Source: JAYZDF01 sp036337945
GTDB taxonomy: Bacteria; Myxococcota; Kuafuiibacteriia; Kuafuiibacteriales; Kuafuiibacteriaceae
DNA: 35,956 nucleotides
Direction of reading: 5' to 3'
Assembly: GCA_036337945.1 (NCBI GenBank)
Contig: JAYZDF010000139.1
Coordinates: 1-35,956, forward strand
The notes beneath the pieces are model-generated. The model was not told the origin of the DNA, did not search any database, and was given only the letters and a program-made list of their open reading frames with translations. The translations under genes and the position numbers were made by a program. Shown piece after piece: positions 15,184 to 23,235 of this stretch (the stretch's first letter is position 1; each line of letters begins with the position of its first letter).

Positions 15184-16464
15184 GTGGTAAGCCGCAGCAC
15201 AATCAAACTCGCGTCAACATTACTCGAACGCTTTTTTCGGGAAACTGAAGGTCGGACGGAACTTTCAATTGATTTAGAATACGTATTTCATGAAGAAGGA
15301 ACAACCGCCGAAAAAGCCGAGGAGTCGCTCCAGTTTCTTGAATCTCGTGGCCTAATCAAAATGGCTGGGTTCGATTCTGCGTATATAACTTCCCTCGGTG
15401 TTGATGTGGTGGCCAATGACAGCCCCATCGAAGATTTACCTCGAAAGGAGGTAGACTGGGGAGACTCAGGCACGAAGAAAGCGAAGGAAGAAACCGGCGA
15501 GATACAACCAGAGAAAGAACTTCAGGCAAAACCGGAGGATGTGAAAGTACAAACGCCTCTACCGAGAGAAGAGACGACAGAAAATGAAGGAGCACCGCGA
15601 CGCTTGCTCACGTCGGAAAGACCTCACGCTCCGCGCTTAGTTATTCACGTGGAAGGAAGTGATGATAGTACAATCTTGCCACTCGGTGAAGAGTGTTCAT
15701 TGGGCCGAGTTGAGGACAACGACTTTCAACTAGATGATCCTCGAGCTTCAAAACGTCATGCAGTTATTCGTAAGTCGGGAGAACAATACGAACTCTGTGA
15801 CCTTGGGTCTGCTAACGGCACCATGCTTAATGGTGACTACGTAAAATCACAGCTCCTAAACCATGGTGATGAAATTGTGATCGGTAGAACAATGATCTTA
15901 TTCGAAGCACCGGAACGCGTTTCTCAAATGGCTCCGCCCCGTCAGGCCAGCAGCGGAGAGGTCAGCCTCCCAGCGATGCCCTCAGGCGAAGAGGAATTAA
16001 AAATTGAGCGTAATCAACACCAGGCCGCTGAAGCGATGGCCACAGTCGAAGAAGGACCGACCATGGCGCGGCCCACCCCTCTTGGAACACCAAACAGCAC
16101 CGCTGATGATGCCCTCGCGACGATTGCAGCGCCGCCCCCTGAGGAACACAACTCAGCCGTAACAAGTGAACAACAGCTCGACCCCGTTGCCATCGCTCAG
16201 ATTCAAACCAGTGCTGTCGCCGATAGCGTCAGCACGAATCCAGAAATCAATGTGAATGAGGCCATAGCAGACACAGCCGAATTGTTGCAGGTGCAACCAA
16301 CCCCACAGGTTATAAGCTCCCGTTTTTACAGGGTTCTTCAGGTATTACAGCAACGGGTCACTGACTCAAACATTACCGAGAAGGAATCGATGTTAGCCGC
16401 CATCAATCTTCTCGCGGGTAACCCTAGTATTCAGGGACTCGTGACCGACCTCGACGATGTATAA
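15184..16464 (+). CDS. FHA-domain protein with N-terminal winged-helix-like region
   Basis: 426 aa from GTG 15184. Residues about 1-75 are predicted helical with an LEYVFHEEGTTAEKAEESLQFLESRGLIKMA pattern, suggestive of a winged helix. Residues about 150-245 are an FHA domain with the phosphothreonine-binding signature: GRVEDNDFQLDDPRASKRHA (Gly-Arg, Ser-Lys-Arg-His), then LGSANGTMLNG. The rest is acidic/proline-rich disorder, with a helical end (YRVLQVLQQRV). It probably reads phospho-Thr marks from the kinase at 6385 or another Hanks kinase (inference). It stands alone between the E2 terminator and the rpsD promoter. Confidence 0.88.
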   Translation: MVSRSTIKLASTLLERFFRETEGRTELSIDLEYVFHEEGTTAEKAEESLQFLESRGLIKMAGFDSAYITSLGVDVVANDSPIEDLPRKEVDWGDSGTKKAKEETGEIQPEKELQAKPEDVKVQTPLPREETTENEGAPRRLLTSERPHAPRLVIHVEGSDDSTILPLGEECSLGRVEDNDFQLDDPRASKRHAVIRKSGEQYELCDLGSANGTMLNGDYVKSQLLNHGDEIVIGRTMILFEAPERVSQMAPPRQASSGEVSLPAMPSGEEELKIERNQHQAAEAMATVEEGPTMARPTPLGTPNSTADDALATIAAPPPEEHNSAVTSEQQLDPVAIAQIQTSAVADSVSTNPEINVNEAIADTAELLQVQPTPQVISSRFYRVLQVLQQRVTDSNITEKESMLAAINLLAGNPSIQGLVTDLDDV

Positions 16465-16512
16465 AAATCACTTGCAAAATTTACCAGGGCTATCGTAGGG
16501 ACCGTTCCAGGT

Positions 16513-16542
16513 TCTGAATATTTCTTCAGACCGAAATATAAT
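16513..16542 (+). promoter_or_regulatory. rpsD promoter with overlapping dyad
   Basis: There is a perfect -10 TATAAT (16537-16542) and a poor -35. An inverted repeat TCTGAA-N6-TTCAGA (16513-16530) covers the -35/spacer area and could be an operator. The predicted leader to ATG 16596 is about 47 nt. Confidence 0.45.
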
Positions 16543-16595
16543 GGAAATGATGGGTGAGTCCGTTGGGCTCCATGGATGCCCATCGAAGGAAAAAA

Positions 16596-17216
16596 ATGTC
16601 ACGCTATACAGGCCCACGCCTCCGTATTCAACGTCGCCTCGGTATCGAACTGCCAGGCCTAATTGTTCCCCGAGAACTACGCCGTCCATATCCCCCTGGG
16701 CAACACGGACCAACACAACGCATTAAACTCTCGGATTACGCGATTCGTCTTCGCGAAAAACAAAAGCTTCGTCATCACTACGGGGTCAGCGAAAAACAAT
16801 TGCGTAGATACATGGTTGAGGCGAAACGACAAAAAGGGAACACGGGTGAAAACCTTCTGCGTCTTCTTGAAAGTCGTCTCGACAACGTAATCTTCCGTAT
16901 GGGATTCACACGAACTATCCGCGCTGCACGACAAATGGTTGGCCACGGCCACATCTGCATAAATGGCAGCAGAGTAGATATCGCAAGCTATCGCTGCTCA
17001 CCTGGGGAAGAAATCTCGCTTCGCGACTCCAGTAAGCACAAAGCTCGCGTCACCGAGGAAGTGACAGGTGCTGGTAAATCAGCCCTTCCGTCCTATCTCG
17101 AAACTGACGCTGAGAATGCCCTTAAAGCGAAATTCAATGGTCGTCCAGAGGCATCAGATTGCCCATTGACCATCAATGAAGCTTTGGTCGTCGAGCTTTA
17201 CGCAATGGCTCTATAA
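16596..17216 (+). CDS. rpsD: 30S ribosomal protein S4
   Basis: 206 aa, the same length as E. coli S4. ATG 16596 is chosen over upstream starts because GAAGGA precedes it and MSRYTGPRLRIQRRLG begins the protein. The S4 RNA-binding domain is clear (LLRLLESRLDNVIFRMGF...ARQMVGHGHICINGSRVDI). The N-terminus lacks the zinc-binding Cys set, so it is the C-minus form. It is a primary 16S rRNA binder in 30S assembly. It is monocistronic here, away from the S11/S13/rpoA cluster, and is followed by a strong terminator. It may be the only S4 or a second copy. Confidence 0.97.
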   Translation: MSRYTGPRLRIQRRLGIELPGLIVPRELRRPYPPGQHGPTQRIKLSDYAIRLREKQKLRHHYGVSEKQLRRYMVEAKRQKGNTGENLLRLLESRLDNVIFRMGFTRTIRAARQMVGHGHICINGSRVDIASYRCSPGEEISLRDSSKHKARVTEEVTGAGKSALPSYLETDAENALKAKFNGRPEASDCPLTINEALVVELYAMAL

Positions 17217-17261
17217 TCGTACGTAACTCAGCACTCGAAAGTGCTTTACGTTCGAAAAATG

Positions 17262-17291
17262 AAAGCCAGCCTTCCGAGGCTGGCTTTTTTA
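17262..17291. terminator. Bidirectional rho-independent terminator
   Basis: AAAGCCAGCC-TTCCGA-GGCTGGCTTT: a 10-bp GC-rich stem followed by TTTTTT on the plus strand. On the minus strand CTTTCATTTTT follows. It serves rpsD (plus) and the converging gene ending at 17296 (minus). Confidence 0.92.
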
Positions 17292-17295
17292 TTTG

Positions 17296-17889
17296 CTACT
17301 TCTTTTTCTGAGTCGCTGACAGTGGTGCCTGCATTGATTCTGCTAACAAAGGCGCACTGGACTTCGGTCGCTCTGTTGTTCGAGAAGGCGGCGTACCACC
17401 ATCTCTCACAGATAGGGATCTACCACGCCGAAGAGGTGACCAGTCAGTCCTACGTAACTCATCAAAGTCTATTGGGCGCCCTTTCCCTTTCAACACTTCC
17501 CAGACCGGTAGAAAAAACGACTCAGGCGTAACCACTTCCACGAATACTTTCGCAAAAGCCATTGCCACATCCGCGGTTAACCCTGAATCACGTAAAACAA
17601 ATGTAAACTCTACCGTGCTGAGCGTATGCGCCTCCTCATCGTAAAACGGTAACGCACCGGAGCCTGCTCCCGTGATCCTTTGAAAGCTCACCAAAGGGTC
17701 GGTCACCATGGATGCACGCAAATTCACGCGATTCTCACCTGTTGGAGTTCGCTTTCGACTCTTTCTTGTAATGAGCCGATTAAAGGTATGACGAGCCGCT
17801 ACAAGCGCCTCCTCTTGATCCACACCACATTCGAGAAACATGTTTTCTAGCCAAGCTCTGGATAATCTCACATTTGTGTCTTCAATCAC
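17296..17889 (-). CDS. Protein of unknown function
   Basis: 197 aa from GTG 17889. I recognise no family. The N-terminal ~145 residues look like a small alpha/beta fold (SRAWLENMFLECGVDQEEALVAARHTFNRLI, then STVEFTFVLRDSGLTADVAMAFAKVFVEVV). The last ~50 are basic, Ser/Pro-rich and probably disordered, ending QKKK. No signal peptide or TM is seen. It is divergent from the pseudokinase gene (64-bp gap), which may hint at a shared pathway. It has its own promoter (TTGCCT-N16-TACTCT) and shares the 17262-17291 terminator. Confidence 0.75.
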   Translation of the reverse strand: MIEDTNVRLSRAWLENMFLECGVDQEEALVAARHTFNRLITRKSRKRTPTGENRVNLRASMVTDPLVSFQRITGAGSGALPFYDEEAHTLSTVEFTFVLRDSGLTADVAMAFAKVFVEVVTPESFFLPVWEVLKGKGRPIDFDELRRTDWSPLRRGRSLSVRDGGTPPSRTTERPKSSAPLLAESMQAPLSATQKKK

Positions 17890-17927
17890 GACGCTTGTTA
17901 GAGTAACTGATTAGTAAAAGAAGGCAA
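17890..17927 (-). promoter_or_regulatory. Candidate leaderless promoter of the 197-aa gene
   Basis: On the minus strand TTGCCT (17927-17922), 16 bp, TACTCT (17905-17900), then 10 nt to GTG 17889. Both boxes are present and no Shine-Dalgarno is seen. Confidence 0.55.
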
Positions 17928-17953
17928 TTACTCCATCCTCACAACGAAAGCAC

Positions 17954-20611
17954 GTGAATGACGATACGAACATAGAACTCAGACTACCTTGTACCTCGGT
18001 AGAACCTTACGAGTTTGGTGACTACACTGTCTTTGGACACCTTCCGCGTCCTGATTCCTCGCCAGCCCTATTCGCAGCATCCTTATCAGCAGACGAGAAG
18101 ATGCAAATTCTACGTCCGTTCTCACGTACAGGAACAATATTAGACTTTCACGACTTGAACAATTTGTCCCGAAGGTTCGGACGATATGCACAAAAGACTG
18201 CTCTCGAAATTGACTCTTCAACATATGTAAAGTCTCCAGCTTTTGTGAGCGAACCCTTGTCCTTGATTCTTGCGAGATGCTTAGAGCACGGCTCTCCTCT
18301 GCCTCTTTCTCTGAGCGTTTCGATCTGCAAGGGAATCCTCCAGGCCCTCCAAGAAGCTGGAGCTGGGCAAATTCATGGAGCACTGACTCCTGACCACGTT
18401 CTTATTGGCTTTGATGGTTCTGTTGCCGTCGTAGACCCGGCCGGAAATAAATTTGGTCATGAGCTTTCCAGTGCCTCTAAGCACTCAAACTATCGCTCTC
18501 CCGAGCACATAAACGGCTCAGAGCTATCCGCTGCCTCAGATATTTTTCTCGTGGGAATCTACTTATACGAAATGACAACTGGTGGGCATGCATTCTTGGG
18601 GGACACCGAAGAAATATCGAATCAAATCACAGCTGCACGATATAGACGGCCACGTTCCATCGTTGGTCGTGCTTATCCAATTGAACTTCAAGTTGTACTC
18701 AGGAAACTGCTCAATTCGAATCTCGAAATGAGATTCGATTCATTGGATGTCGCGCTTGATGGTCTCAGTCTCGTCATTTCAGAGAAACAAAAACAACAAC
18801 GCAAAGTCATTCAGTCATATATGCACAAGACGTATCCGGAGAGGTACGAAGCCTGGATGGAGATATTTTCACAAGCTAATATCACGCTGCCCAGACTCGA
18901 GATCACAGAACCAGCGGCACAGCCCGGCGCTCTTTTATCTTCTCGAAAAACGGGAGGTGTAGATGACTATTTTGCAAAAGACTACTCCACGGATTCTGCA
19001 GAAACTGCACTGGTTAATCTTATGGCGCCTCTAATGGACACCAAAACCGACGGTGAAATCCACCGGAACGAGAGACGCGACGATTTTGGACAAGAACTTA
19101 GTACTAACGAAGTAAAAAGGCCCGCTACGCCCCGCACGTTACCACCGCTTTCTGCCTCACCTCGCGAAGAAACAATGCCGGCGGTGAACCCTGAGAATTT
19201 AAAACCCAATGCGATAGCGAGTACGCCCATCGAAGCTGTGAGTTATTTGGCTTCCGAGCCTACTTCTGAGAATGCATCGCCACCACAGCGACCGAAATCT
19301 ACAGACGAACTCGACGACGTCACATCCAACGAGTTCTCGCCTACTCCTGAACAGGTACCAGCCTTTTCTAGTGGCTTCGAAGGGACAGCTCATTCCATCG
19401 ATGAAAATACAGTCGTCAGTCAGGCTCAGACGCGCGATGAGGTCAGTCTTATCGACACGAGTGATCTATCTCTCGAAGATGATTCCCCACTCAATGAAAC
19501 AGACCTTGCTCATTTGAGGCTTGCTGCTGACCTTATCGAACAAAGGCCTGACTCAACAGATAGACATCCTGTCTCGGCACCGAGTCACAATCTCCCCGGA
19601 GGCGAAAACAAAGAAAGGCAAACAGTCGATGTGCCTCGAACCAACGATGCTATCCCGAGCACGAGCGAAACTGTGCCCCAGGACGAGTTGGCAATACTCC
19701 AACCACGAAAGATCATGGAACGTGATGATTCCGGTTGGGCCAAAGCACCGAACGAAGAACCGCAGAAACCAGACGCATTTGACCTCAGCCAGCCCACTGA
19801 TAGCGCCGTAACACCAACCAGTCGTCTACCGGAATTTGAGTCGGACGCTGTTTCGAATACCTCCTCAGAAACAGGAATAAAACCGAACACCGACGCTAAT
19901 CTTGTCGAGGCCGCCGCAGATGCTGATGTGGAAATAGCTGAGCCGACACCTCTGACTCCCGCGGACTACCAATCAGCAGAGGCCTTTCGAGAAGACTCCC
20001 TTCTTTCTGAGGCATTGGTTCTACCCGTTTCTGATACAAGTCTTGACAGAGAGTATCTACGGCAAAAAAAACTGATTCGAATTGCTGTCATTGGAGTTGT
20101 CATTTTGTCTTCGGTTGTTCTCTTGCTCCTCCGACAACTACTCCTCGAAAGAGTTCCATCAGAGGATGTCAACGTTGTTACTCAGCAGCTGCCCCAGAAA
20201 CCGGCCGCAATGAAGGGGCAAGCCAACTCAGAGCCAGATATCTCCAATAGCTCTTCTAAAGGTATTATAGACCAGAACGAAGAAATCTCTGCGCGCACCT
20301 CCAAAACAGATAATTCTGAAATAACGGAGGCCACCAAAAGCTCTAGTAGTGCTCTTCAGCCCAAAAAAGAGGCCGTGCTTCAGGTTTCGACCACTACCAT
20401 AAGCGTGATGGCCTTTCCTCTCAAGAAGGCGCAGCTGTTTCTTGACGGACAACCATTAGAAAATGGGTCTAATGTCATCATTACAGATAAAGAGCGCGTG
20501 CTGGTCATCAAAGCAAAAGGTTACGTTACTTTCCAGGAGACACTGAAACCCGGCAGAACCTCGGACGTACAGATTTTACTCACCCGAAAGAAACGGCGCA
20601 AAAGACGATAA
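17954..20611 (+). CDS. Membrane-anchored pseudokinase with PEGA-like C-terminal domain
   Basis: 885 aa from GTG 17954. Residues about 20-280 follow a Hanks kinase fold in the C-lobe (SPEH, SDIFLVGIYLYEM, LLNSNLEMRFDS), but the catalytic residues are lost: the HRDxKPxN loop reads HGALTPDHV (no Asp, Lys or Asn), DFG reads DPA, and no glycine loop or VAxK Lys is visible. About 400 residues of acidic Ser/Thr/Pro-rich disorder follow, then one TM helix at about 705-727 (LIRIAVIGVVILSSVVLLLLRQLL). The last ~80 residues are a PEGA-like beta domain (AQLFLDGQPLENGSNVIITDKERVLVIKAKGY) ending in a KKRRKRR tail. Probable role: a cytoplasmic scaffold with an envelope-side PEGA domain. It converges on the outer-membrane gene with no gap between stop codons. 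Confidence 0.85.
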   Translation: MNDDTNIELRLPCTSVEPYEFGDYTVFGHLPRPDSSPALFAASLSADEKMQILRPFSRTGTILDFHDLNNLSRRFGRYAQKTALEIDSSTYVKSPAFVSEPLSLILARCLEHGSPLPLSLSVSICKGILQALQEAGAGQIHGALTPDHVLIGFDGSVAVVDPAGNKFGHELSSASKHSNYRSPEHINGSELSAASDIFLVGIYLYEMTTGGHAFLGDTEEISNQITAARYRRPRSIVGRAYPIELQVVLRKLLNSNLEMRFDSLDVALDGLSLVISEKQKQQRKVIQSYMHKTYPERYEAWMEIFSQANITLPRLEITEPAAQPGALLSSRKTGGVDDYFAKDYSTDSAETALVNLMAPLMDTKTDGEIHRNERRDDFGQELSTNEVKRPATPRTLPPLSASPREETMPAVNPENLKPNAIASTPIEAVSYLASEPTSENASPPQRPKSTDELDDVTSNEFSPTPEQVPAFSSGFEGTAHSIDENTVVSQAQTRDEVSLIDTSDLSLEDDSPLNETDLAHLRLAADLIEQRPDSTDRHPVSAPSHNLPGGENKERQTVDVPRTNDAIPSTSETVPQDELAILQPRKIMERDDSGWAKAPNEEPQKPDAFDLSQPTDSAVTPTSRLPEFESDAVSNTSSETGIKPNTDANLVEAAADADVEIAEPTPLTPADYQSAEAFREDSLLSEALVLPVSDTSLDREYLRQKKLIRIAVIGVVILSSVVLLLLRQLLLERVPSEDVNVVTQQLPQKPAAMKGQANSEPDISNSSSKGIIDQNEEISARTSKTDNSEITEATKSSSSALQPKKEAVLQVSTTTISVMAFPLKKAQLFLDGQPLENGSNVIITDKERVLVIKAKGYVTFQETLKPGRTSDVQILLTRKKRRKRR

Positions 20612-21844
20612 TTAGTTTGAAAAAGCTAGGCTGAGGTGTCCTCCGACAAATCTGTTTTCTACACCACCTGAGAGCAGAGACTCTCCGAGATCAATAGACT
20701 GCTGCTCGTAGATAAAACCTGCCAGCATTTGAAATCTTCTGGACAAAGCAACCTGAAGTTCAAGCGAAGCCCGCAAACCGTAAATGTCGTCAGAACTACC
20801 AAATCGTATATCTCGAGGTGAGAATTCCCCGAGGATAGTCAGCTCTGTTTCTAGGCCCAGGGTCACTGAATCGCTCAAGGGAACGGATAGCCCTACCAAC
20901 GGCCCAACGCCATAAGACCTATGTTCAGGTAAAAGTTTGCGCTCAGGTTCGTCTGTTTCCATGCCCACTTCGAAGCTTCCACGCGATAAGCCTACTCCCA
21001 GATACAGGACCGAAACGTAGCCCCCTACGCGTAAGGACAGCCAGTCAAGGCTGGTTGGATATTCTGCTGCCGCATCCGGGCTGCGCGCAAAAAGTCCCAA
21101 GGAACGACGATATCGAACAGCCACATCAGGCCCGTAATACAGCTGGGTGCCGAACCGATGCCTATATCGTAGCGCAGCCTCAGCAAAACCTCCCAAGGGT
21201 AATTCAAAGTCGCTAAGTCCGCTATTGCGCGGCTCTCGAAAAGAGATTCTAGCCTGCGCGAGGGTGAAACGAGTCAGTATTCGAAAATAGGAATTTGAGC
21301 TTGGTCCATGAGCAGGCTCTACGATTCGAACCCTCTGCTTCCTTGGAGCATCCGGCGGCTCCGAAACCGCAGGGGGCGAAGCCGGAAGCGTACGGTTCAT
21401 GGGCTTTATGACCTCTTCATCCTCGCGGGAAGTCTCAATTTTTAAGCCCGTGCCCAGAAGCTTCTTTTGTGGTCCAGGGGGCAACACTGCTTTGTTGACA
21501 AAAATTCTCCGGATCCACTGTTTCGCCAAAGAATTGATGCGGGGGCTAAATTTACAGCCGTTTCTTAGGCGGAAGGTTTTGGCCTCAATCAACTTGTTGC
21601 TTGGCACGTCGAACAATCGTAGCCGCAAAGCCTTATTATATTTTTCAACTTCAAGCCGAGCTGTTGCCTGAGATAAAACGTCTGTGACTCTCACTTCATT
21701 GGCTAGCCAGGTTTGAATAGCGCCCCTGCAACGGCCCGCTCGGTCATTCTCAACTGTCCCGAAGTAAATTGTCGCTTCGGGAGCCGCCGTCGCTGAAGCC
21801 AACATTGAGATAATCATCCCCGTATATATGGCGCCCCAAAGCAC
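20612..21844 (-). CDS. Putative outer-membrane beta-barrel protein
   Basis: 410 aa from GTG 21844. An N-terminal signal peptide (about 20 residues, ending ASATAA) is followed by a ~110-residue periplasmic region with two Cys (GRCRGAI, NGCKFSP) that could pair. A Pro-rich linker (about 135-175) follows, then ~230 residues of alternating aromatic/hydrophobic strands (AALRYRHRFGTQLYYGPDVAV, LSLRVGGYVSVLYLGVGL, LGLETELTILGEF) ending LSLAFSN, the pattern of an 8-12 strand porin-like barrel. The family is not recognised. It is tail-to-tail with the pseudokinase gene. Confidence 0.75.
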   Translation of the reverse strand: MLWGAIYTGMIISMLASATAAPEATIYFGTVENDRAGRCRGAIQTWLANEVRVTDVLSQATARLEVEKYNKALRLRLFDVPSNKLIEAKTFRLRNGCKFSPRINSLAKQWIRRIFVNKAVLPPGPQKKLLGTGLKIETSREDEEVIKPMNRTLPASPPAVSEPPDAPRKQRVRIVEPAHGPSSNSYFRILTRFTLAQARISFREPRNSGLSDFELPLGGFAEAALRYRHRFGTQLYYGPDVAVRYRRSLGLFARSPDAAAEYPTSLDWLSLRVGGYVSVLYLGVGLSRGSFEVGMETDEPERKLLPEHRSYGVGPLVGLSVPLSDSVTLGLETELTILGEFSPRDIRFGSSDDIYGLRASLELQVALSRRFQMLAGFIYEQQSIDLGESLLSGGVENRFVGGHLSLAFSN

Positions 21845-21859
21845 GATCGCAGGCTAGTA
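21845..21859 (-). promoter_or_regulatory. Candidate leaderless promoter (-10 TACTAG) of the barrel gene
   Basis: TACTAG (21859-21854, minus) lies exactly 9 nt before GTG 21844. There is no Shine-Dalgarno. Confidence 0.45.
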
Positions 21860-21953
21860 ATCGTTTCACCTAAATACCAGTGATTTAACTCGTTTGAAGC
21901 ATTTTACTCCTCGGGAATACGATGAGTTACCGATAATTCCTGCCCAAATCGAA

Positions 21954-21990
21954 TTGGGTCTTCGAAAAAGTTGAGCTACATCCGGACTGG
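21954..21990 (+). promoter_or_regulatory. Candidate leaderless promoter of the COG3146-like gene
   Basis: TTGGGT (21954-21959), 17 bp, TACATC (21977-21982), then 8 nt to ATG 21991. Initiation would fall on the start codon. Confidence 0.5.
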
Positions 21991-23181
21991 ATGACGGTCG
22001 ACGAGTCTTTCAAACCCAAGGTGATGGTTCATAATTCAATGACCTCCATCGACGCTTCGCAGTGGGACGCTTTGATTCCAGAAGATCAGCCGTTTCTAGA
22101 GCACGCCTTTCTGCTTCTTCTCGAAAAATCACAAAGCGTTGGTATCGAAGCTGGTTGGGTGCCCTATTTCATCGCTATTTACGACCAAGACAAACTCGTC
22201 GCAGCTACGCTGAGTTATATAAAGGATAACAGTCGTGGAGAATTTATCTTTGACTGGAATTGGGCCGATGCGGCTCATTCGGCGGGCTTACAATACTACC
22301 CCAAGATTGTTGTCGGCGTCCCCTTCACTCCAGCAACCGGTCCACGACTTCTCATTGAAAACTCTCATCGTGAGGCGAAGCACCTGCAAACTCTTTTGTG
22401 CCAAGCCTTGGTTGAACTCGTTAATGAGTTTTCATGCAGTAGCGCACATATTCTTTTTTGCCAGGCCCATGAAGCGGAAGTCGCAAAAAAAGAGGATTAT
22501 CTTTACCGGCTAACGCATCAATATCACTGGTTCAACCGAGATTATACTTGCTTTAATGATTTTCTCGCGAGCTTCCGCTCCCGTGCCAGAAAGCAAGTCA
22601 AGCGGGAACGCCGAAAGGTTTTGGAGCACGGTCTCCAAATCGAACGAAAGAAAGGCAGTGATGTCACGCCAGAGGAATGGGCGGCTTTCGACCGGCTTTA
22701 TCGGTCTACCTACGCCCGAAAATGGGGCCACCCATATCTGACATCCGAATTTTTTCGTGGAATTACTGAGAAGCTTGGAGACACTGCGCTCTTGGTGACT
22801 GCTCGAGACTCCAGCGGTATCTGCGCAGCCAGCCTGTCTTTTTATAGGGGATCTGCGGTCTATGGACGGTATTGGGGCACGAATGCGAATTACGACTGCC
22901 TGCATTTCGAGCTTTGCTATTACCAATTGATTGAATTTGCCATTGAACACCAGCTCGACCGTGTAGAAGCTGGCGCTCAGGGAGAGCATAAGATCAAGCG
23001 AGGATTCATACCGTGCCTGACGTATAGTGCTCATTACCTTGCTCACGAGGGCCTGAGGGGGGCCGTTTCTCGCTACATCCAACACGAGTCAGCTCAGACG
23101 AAGCGACTGATGGATGTAATTTCAAGTCATACACCCTATCGAGAGAGTGATTTTCAGCGGCCGCCAACGTTCAACTTATAG
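21991..23181 (+). CDS. COG3146-like N-acyltransferase (FemAB/GNAT-related)
   Basis: 396 aa, close to the usual size. Features typical of this family: SQWDALIPEDQPFLEHAFL near the start, YYPKIVVGVPFTPATGPRLL in the middle, SFRSRARKQVKRERRKV, then LSFYRGSAVYGRYWGTN and RVEAGAQGEHKIKRGFIP near the end. The fold is a pair of GNAT-like domains. It is cytoplasmic, with no TM. The acyl donor and acceptor are not known for most members; peptidoglycan or lipid modification has been suggested for relatives. It stands upstream of the PP2C-cNMP gene (54-bp gap, own candidate promoter there). Confidence 0.88.
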   Translation: MTVDESFKPKVMVHNSMTSIDASQWDALIPEDQPFLEHAFLLLLEKSQSVGIEAGWVPYFIAIYDQDKLVAATLSYIKDNSRGEFIFDWNWADAAHSAGLQYYPKIVVGVPFTPATGPRLLIENSHREAKHLQTLLCQALVELVNEFSCSSAHILFCQAHEAEVAKKEDYLYRLTHQYHWFNRDYTCFNDFLASFRSRARKQVKRERRKVLEHGLQIERKKGSDVTPEEWAAFDRLYRSTYARKWGHPYLTSEFFRGITEKLGDTALLVTARDSSGICAASLSFYRGSAVYGRYWGTNANYDCLHFELCYYQLIEFAIEHQLDRVEAGAQGEHKIKRGFIPCLTYSAHYLAHEGLRGAVSRYIQHESAQTKRLMDVISSHTPYRESDFQRPPTFNL

Positions 23182-23220
23182 ATTTCAGTTATCCCTCTTT
23201 CGCTCTGTTTCCATTGATCA

Positions 23221-23235
23221 TACCCTCAACAACAC
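23221..23235 (+). promoter_or_regulatory. Candidate leaderless promoter (-10 TACCCT) of the PP2C-cNMP gene
   Basis: TACCCT (23221-23226), then 9 nt, then ATG 23236. No Shine-Dalgarno is present. The -35 is weak. Confidence 0.45.

Noticed and set aside
22510..23085. 191-aa minus-strand frame inside the COG3146-like gene
   Set aside because: Antisense shadow of a well-supported coding region; no recognisable domain.
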